Translations under genes and position numbers: made by a program
Notes under the pieces: model-generated
Seen by the model: the letters and a program-made list of their open reading frames with translations, nothing else
What the model was told of the DNA's origin: nothing
The model's database searches: none
Assembly: GCA_018434685.1 (NCBI GenBank)
Contig: JAHDOV010000014.1
Coordinates: 62,001 to 126,000 of the forward strand
Direction of reading: 5' to 3'
Length of the DNA: 64,000 bases
Source of the DNA: Deltaproteobacteria bacterium
Lineage (GTDB): Bacteria > Desulfobacterota > Desulfomonilia > UBA1062
Part shown: piece after piece, positions 59,941-64,000 of the stretch
How the letters are laid out: each line of letters begins with the position of its first letter
Numbering within the stretch: position 1 is the first letter of the stretch

Positions 59941-60795
59941 ATGATGCCGTACTGCCTCATATTTCCCGGCCAGGGAACCCAGTTTGTCGGCATGGCGAGA
60001 ACCTTGGAAGTAACTGATTCCGTGGGGAGGGAACTGCTTGACCTCATGGAGACAGGACCGGAGGAAGTGCTGGGGCAGACCCTGTATGCGCAGCAGGCCA
60101 TATTTGCGGTCACCGCTGCCCTGTGGGCCCGAAGCGGCCTCGATCAGCCGGAGATGGTGATGGGGCACAGCCTCGGTGAATACATGGCGCTCGTTGCCGC
60201 GGGGGCACTGTCCTTGAGCGATGCCTTGCCCTTGGTCCAGCACAGGGCAGCCTTCATGGAGGGTGCCGGTCGGGAAGGGGAAGGTGGCATGGCCGCGGTT
60301 CTCGGGCTGAGCGTTGAGGATGTCTCCGAGGTAGTCGATGCGTTTGACGATGTGTGGGTTGCCAATATCAATCAGGCACGCCAGGTGGTTATTGCCGGCA
60401 GCGCACGTTCCCTTCGTGATGCCCAGCCCATGCTCAGGGAAAAGGGGGCAAAAAGGGTTGTCCCGCTGAAGATATCGGTCGCCTCCCACTGCCCGTACAT
60501 GGAGTCGGCGAAGGAAGCCCTTCGAGAATACCTCCATGGGGTTACGGTGAGAAAACCCCGGGCCCGGGTGGTGTTCAATGCCACGGCACGGGAAGAGTCG
60601 GAACCTGACAGGATCAAGACCCTGCTCGCCGATCAGCTCGTATCACCGGTGAGGTGGGAAGAATCGGTCAGGTATGCAGCCGGCGTTGGAATACGCCGTT
60701 TCGTCGAGATCGGGCCAAAATCCGTACTGGCTCCCCTGGTCAGGAAGATCATACCTGATGCCGAGGTGGAGGTGGTGGCAGCACATGAACATTGA
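59941..60795 (+). CDS. fabD: Malonyl-CoA:ACP transacylase
   Basis: The 284-residue enzyme loads malonyl groups on ACP. The nucleophile elbow is GHSLGEY, the N-terminal motif CLIFPGQGTQF, and the catalytic His lies in SVASHCPYM. The start directly follows the rpmF stop codon (ATGATG, either Met possible). plsX and fabH, which usually sit between rpmF and fabD, are missing here. It overlaps fabG by 11 bp. Confidence 0.95.
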   Translation: MMPYCLIFPGQGTQFVGMARTLEVTDSVGRELLDLMETGPEEVLGQTLYAQQAIFAVTAALWARSGLDQPEMVMGHSLGEYMALVAAGALSLSDALPLVQHRAAFMEGAGREGEGGMAAVLGLSVEDVSEVVDAFDDVWVANINQARQVVIAGSARSLRDAQPMLREKGAKRVVPLKISVASHCPYMESAKEALREYLHGVTVRKPRARVVFNATAREESEPDRIKTLLADQLVSPVRWEESVRYAAGVGIRRFVEIGPKSVLAPLVRKIIPDAEVEVVAAHEH

Positions 60796-61525
60796 TCTGC
60801 ATTCCCGCATTGCCGTGGTAACCGGGGCAAGCCGGGGTATCGGTGCATCGATTGCAGCACTGCTCGGGCAGTGCGGAGCCCATGTGGTGGTAAACTACAG
60901 GGAGAACGAAGGCAAGGCCTTAGCCGTTGTAGACGGCATTACGGCTGCCGGCGGCAGCGCTGAGGCACTCTGTTTCGATGTGGCCGATGAAACCCTCGTG
61001 GGAGAAGCCCTGCGGGATGTCGCCGCCCGCCACGGGCGTATCGATATCCTCATAAATAATGCCGGAGTTTCCCGGGACAGCCTCCTGCTTAGGGCGAAGC
61101 CCTCGGACTTTGAGACAATGGTGAATACGAATCTTAAGGGCCCGTTCTTCTGTTCTTTTCACGCTGCACGTTATATGTTAAAACAGAAATACGGAAGAAT
61201 TTTAAATGTTTCTTCCGTGGTTGGCTTGGGGGGGAATGCAGGACAGAGCGGTTATGCAACGACCAAGGCAGGTCTCGTTGGCATGACCAAGAGCATTGCA
61301 AAGGAACTGGGCCCAAAGGGAATACTGGTAAACGCAATAGCGCCGGGTCTTGTGGAAACAGACATGGTTCGGGGTGTGGATCTTGAACAGATCGTGAAGA
61401 ACATCCCGCTTCGCAGGATCGGCCGGCCGGAGGATATTGCAGGGTTGGCGGCTTTTCTCTGCTCTGATCTCAATACGTACATAACAGGTCAGGTAGTCGT
61501 TATAGATGGTGGGCTCTATGTTTGA
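60785..61525 (+). CDS. fabG: 3-oxoacyl-ACP reductase
   Basis: This 246-residue short-chain dehydrogenase has the NADP motif VVTGASRGIGASIA, NNAG at about residue 90, the catalytic Ser in NVSSVVGLGG, the YATTK motif (Tyr/Lys) and the C-terminal TGQVVVIDGG. The ATG at 60785 follows GGAGGTGG; the longer frame lies within fabD. It acts in fatty acid elongation with the neighbouring fabD, acpP and fabF. Confidence 0.95.
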   Translation: MNIDLHSRIAVVTGASRGIGASIAALLGQCGAHVVVNYRENEGKALAVVDGITAAGGSAEALCFDVADETLVGEALRDVAARHGRIDILINNAGVSRDSLLLRAKPSDFETMVNTNLKGPFFCSFHAARYMLKQKYGRILNVSSVVGLGGNAGQSGYATTKAGLVGMTKSIAKELGPKGILVNAIAPGLVETDMVRGVDLEQIVKNIPLRRIGRPEDIAGLAAFLCSDLNTYITGQVVVIDGGLYV

Positions 61526-61565
61526 TTTCTTAAGATGTACAGAACGATAAAGGAGGACTATTTTC

Positions 61566-61799
61566 ATGGTAGATGTTCAACAGCGCGTAATCGAACTAAT
61601 AGCTGAGCAGCTGGAGAAGGATATCTCCGAGATATCACCCGAGATGTCATTTGCTGATGATCTTGGTGCTGATTCCCTGGACTTGGTTGAACTGATCATG
61701 ACTGTCGAAGAGGAGTTTAACATCGAAATACCGGACGAAGAGGCTGAAAACATTAAACTGGTAAAGGACGCTATCAATTACGTCAAGTCACGGATATGA
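61566..61799 (+). CDS. acpP: Acyl carrier protein
   Basis: The 77-residue acidic carrier has the phosphopantetheine serine in [20 protein letters not shown] precedes the ATG. It lies between fabG and fabF. Confidence 0.98.
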   Translation: MVDVQQRVIELIAEQLEKDISEISPEMSFADDLGADSLDLVELIMTVEEEFNIEIPDEEAENIKLVKDAINYVKSRI

Positions 61800-61806
61800 A
61801 CTCTGC

Positions 61807-63039
61807 ATGAAGAAAGTTGCTATCACCGGGATAGGAGTAGTATCCCCCCTCGGAAGCGATGTCGAGACGCTCTGGGGAAATCTTATTCAAGCAAGGTCAG
61901 GGATAGAACCCATCGAGGCATTTGCAGACATGCCTGTGACCTTCGGCGGTCCTGTCAGGGGGTTTGATCCGGCCCGGTACCTGGGGCAGAAGGAACAGCG
62001 CCACATGGATCGATACTCCCAGATGGCCGTCGTTGCCGGCCTCGATGCGTATCATCAGGCCGCTCTCAAAGACGATTCATACCCCGTTTACCGAACCGGT
62101 GTGCTCATCGGTACCGGCGCAGGCGGGGTAAATACCCTGGAAAGCCAGATCGCTGCATTCAACAGCCGCGGTCCCAGGAGGGTCTCCCCGCTGACGGCAC
62201 CCATGTTCATCGGGAATTCCGCCTCTGCCGAGCTCGCGATGAGAATCCAGGCTAAAGGGCCGGGCATGGGCATCAGTTCTGCGTGCGCGACCGGCGGCCA
62301 TGCCCTTGCCATTTCTCTGAGGCTCATCCAGTCGGGAGATGCAGACTGCATGATCGCCGGGGGTGTGGAGGCCTGTCTCACGCCGTTTGCCATCTCCGCC
62401 TTTGCCGCCATGAAGGCGCTCTCGACGAGAAACGATGATCCAACTGGGGCATGCAGACCTTTCAGTATTGACCGGGACGGGTTTGTCATGTCAGAGGGCG
62501 GTGCTGTGCTGGTCCTGGAAGACTACCTCAAGGCCAGGGGACGGGGTGCCCGGATACTTGCCGAGTTCTGCGGCGCGGGGATGAGCCAGGATGCCTTCCA
62601 CATTGTGGCCCCGGACCCCGAGGGAGAGGCTGTCGCCTATGCCATACGAAAGGCCCTGAAGGATGCGGGGATCTCGCCGGATGATATCGGGTACATCAAT
62701 GCGCACGGCACCTCGACCGTCCTGAACGACAAGGCCGAGACCGGGGTCATAAAGAAGGTCTTCGGCGCTCGGGCATATAAGGTCCCCGTCAGCTCCACAA
62801 AATCCATGACCGGTCATCTTATCGGGGGTGCGGCGAGTCTTGAGACCGCCATCTGTGTGATGGTCCTGAACAACGGCATGATCCCTCCCACGATAAATCT
62901 TGACAATAAGGACCCTGAGTGCGATCTGCACTACGTGCCGAATGAGGCCATCGATGCCGAGGTGTCGTACTGTCTGAACAACGCCTTTGGTTTCGGCGGC
63001 CAGAACGTGGCTCTGGTTGTCGGGAAGGACAGGGGATGA
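61807..63039 (+). CDS. fabF: 3-oxoacyl-ACP synthase II
   Basis: The 410-residue condensing enzyme has the catalytic Cys in SSACATGGHAL, His in NAHGTST and Lys/His in STKSMTGHLIGG, and the C-terminal NNAFGFGGQN. It extends acyl-ACP with malonyl-ACP. It follows acpP by 7 bp, and its stop overlaps rpiB as ATGA. Confidence 0.96.
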   Translation: MKKVAITGIGVVSPLGSDVETLWGNLIQARSGIEPIEAFADMPVTFGGPVRGFDPARYLGQKEQRHMDRYSQMAVVAGLDAYHQAALKDDSYPVYRTGVLIGTGAGGVNTLESQIAAFNSRGPRRVSPLTAPMFIGNSASAELAMRIQAKGPGMGISSACATGGHALAISLRLIQSGDADCMIAGGVEACLTPFAISAFAAMKALSTRNDDPTGACRPFSIDRDGFVMSEGGAVLVLEDYLKARGRGARILAEFCGAGMSQDAFHIVAPDPEGEAVAYAIRKALKDAGISPDDIGYINAHGTSTVLNDKAETGVIKKVFGARAYKVPVSSTKSMTGHLIGGAASLETAICVMVLNNGMIPPTINLDNKDPECDLHYVPNEAIDAEVSYCLNNAFGFGGQNVALVVGKDRG

Positions 63040-63491
63040 AGATCGGCGTCGCATGCGACCATGGCGGATACATATTAAAGGATCTCGTGCTGGAAGCAAT
63101 CAAGGACTGCGGCTGCGAGGCGATTGATCTCGGCACGCACGGCACGGCTTCGGTCGATTATCCGGACTATGCCGCCAGGGCGCTTTCCCTGCTCCAGAAT
63201 GGCGGGTGTGAACGGATCGTCCTCATCTGCGGCACCGGTATCGGTATGTCCCTGTGTGCAAACCGGGTCAGGGGGGTGCGGGGTGCCCTGTGCTTCGACC
63301 TGTATACCGCGCGCATGTCCCGGCAGCACAACGATTCCAACTGCCTTGTCCTGGGCGGCAGGGTCACCGGGCCTGCCGTGGCCAGAGAGATTGTCGAGGT
63401 ATGGCTCAAGACCGCCTTCGAAGGGGGGCGGCACCAGGCACGGCTGGACAAGATCGATACGCTCGCCGACATGGTATCCACAGACAAATGA
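63036..63491 (+). CDS. rpiB: Ribose-5-phosphate isomerase B
   Basis: The 151-residue LacAB/RpiB enzyme interconverts ribose-5-P and ribulose-5-P. It shows VACDHGGYILKD, DLGTHGTASVDYPDYA, the active-site Cys loop LICGTGIGMSLCANRV and the phosphate-binding RQHNDSNCLVLGGR. It is coupled by 4-bp overlap to fabF and precedes glyA, an order common in this group. Confidence 0.95.
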   Translation: MKIGVACDHGGYILKDLVLEAIKDCGCEAIDLGTHGTASVDYPDYAARALSLLQNGGCERIVLICGTGIGMSLCANRVRGVRGALCFDLYTARMSRQHNDSNCLVLGGRVTGPAVAREIVEVWLKTAFEGGRHQARLDKIDTLADMVSTDK

Positions 63492-63520
63492 TAAATGAGC
63501 TTGAGAGATAGGAGATTTCT

Positions 63521-64000
63521 ATGAGTATGGAGAACGTTAAGAGGACGGACCCGCAACTGTACGACGCCATCATGGGCGAACTGAAGAGACAGCAGGACAA
63601 GCTGGAGCTCATCGCTTCGGAGAACATCGTTTCCGAGGCAGTGCTCGAGGCACAGGGTTCTGTCATGACGAACAAGTACGCCGAGGGGTATCCTTCCAAG
63701 AGATACTACGGAGGCTGCGAGTATGTCGATGTCGCAGAAGACCTGGCGATTGCCAGGGCAAAGGAGCTCTTCGGGGCCGATCATGCCAATGTCCAGCCCC
63801 ATTCCGGTTCTCAGGCGAATATGGCCGTGTATTTCACCATCCTGGAGCCGGGGGATACGTACCTCGGGATGAGCCTTCCGCATGGCGGGCACCTGTCCAT
63901 GGGATCTCCGGTGAACTTCTCGGGAAAGATCTATAACGTGGTTCCCTACGGGGTTCGTGAAGACACGCACCGGATAGATTACGATCAGCTGCGCGACCTT
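63521..64000 (+). CDS. glyA: Serine hydroxymethyltransferase (5' part; continues beyond window)
   Basis: The first 160 codons are present. They show [40 protein letters not shown] and [16 protein letters not shown], the conserved N-terminal SHMT segments that bind PLP and substrate. It interconverts serine and glycine with tetrahydrofolate. AGGAG lies 7 bp before the ATG, 29 bp after rpiB. Confidence 0.95.
   Translation, partial: MSMENVKRTDPQLYDAIMGELKRQQDKLELIASENIVSEAVLEAQGSVMTNKYAEGYPSKRYYGGCEYVDVAEDLAIARAKELFGADHANVQPHSGSQANMAVYFTILEPGDTYLGMSLPHGGHLSMGSPVNFSGKIYNVVPYGVREDTHRIDYDQLRDL

Overview
The window reads as a gene-dense, GC-rich chromosome segment of a strictly anaerobic Gram-negative bacterium, most likely a Desulfobacterota-type ('deltaproteobacterial') fermenter or syntroph. 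Supporting signs are Kdo/LPS genes (kdsB, waaA), outer-membrane phospholipase A, a TamB/Omp85 pair, indolepyruvate:ferredoxin oxidoreductase, ADP-forming acyl-CoA synthetases, and an ETF / Fe-S membrane oxidoreductase set of the type that links beta-oxidation to the quinone pool. The genus cannot be named from the sequence alone. There is no rRNA, CRISPR array or intact prophage.

Layout. 1-3.1 kb: exported FAD oxidoreductase (cut by the window edge), pldA, iron-sulfur flavodoxin, YwbE and tRNA-Leu. 3.4-8.8 kb: a beta-CASP ribonuclease-like protein convergent with an iorA-iorB-paaK operon. That operon is preceded by a short leader peptide with three consecutive Trp codons, an antiterminator and an intrinsic terminator, which is a classical tryptophan attenuator in an unusual place. 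9-15.7 kb: PilZ protein, DHH phosphoesterase, CorA, MscS, Ca/Na antiporter and an MFS carrier. 15.8-19.2 kb: exported fumarate-reductase-like flavoprotein divergent from a GAF/sigma-54 activator. 19.4-28.5 kb: tamB, an Omp85 protein with seven POTRA repeats, and a K+/H+ antiporter. 28.7-32.4 kb: citrate synthase family enzyme and a split ADP-forming acyl-CoA synthetase. 33-36.7 kb: cation-chloride cotransporter, tRNA-Ala with a duplicated 3' end and a hairpin array, and moaE. 36.9-39.4 kb: macro domain, kdsB, waaA.

39.4-54.4 kb is a fatty/organic-acid energy block: CoA-transferase/acetyltransferase fusion, fused ADP-forming acyl-CoA synthetase, AMP-forming acetyl-CoA synthetase with a TetR/FadR-like operator at its promoter, TetR regulator, hydroxyacyl-CoA dehydrogenase/enoyl-CoA hydratase fusion, etfBA and the Fe-S membrane oxidoreductase. 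These would activate acids to CoA esters, beta-oxidise them and pass electrons through ETF to the membrane. 54.4-56.8 kb holds a sugar-type cupin fusion, a small protein and a DUF4388/J-domain/TPR protein.

57.4-58.1 kb is a rearranged tRNA-Asn locus: one intact tRNA-Asn, a GIY-YIG endonuclease gene directly behind it, and two broken tRNA-Asn copies carrying palindromic insertions. 58.2-64 kb holds a class IV aminotransferase and a growth operon (DUF177, rpmF, fabD, fabG, acpP, fabF, rpiB, glyA) that runs off the right edge.

The strongest candidates for something new are the Trp attenuator on iorAB-paaK, which suggests that the operon makes aromatic amino acids from arylacetates rather than degrading them, and the tRNA-Asn/GIY-YIG and tRNA-Ala/hairpin loci, which look like small tRNA-targeting elements or their scars.
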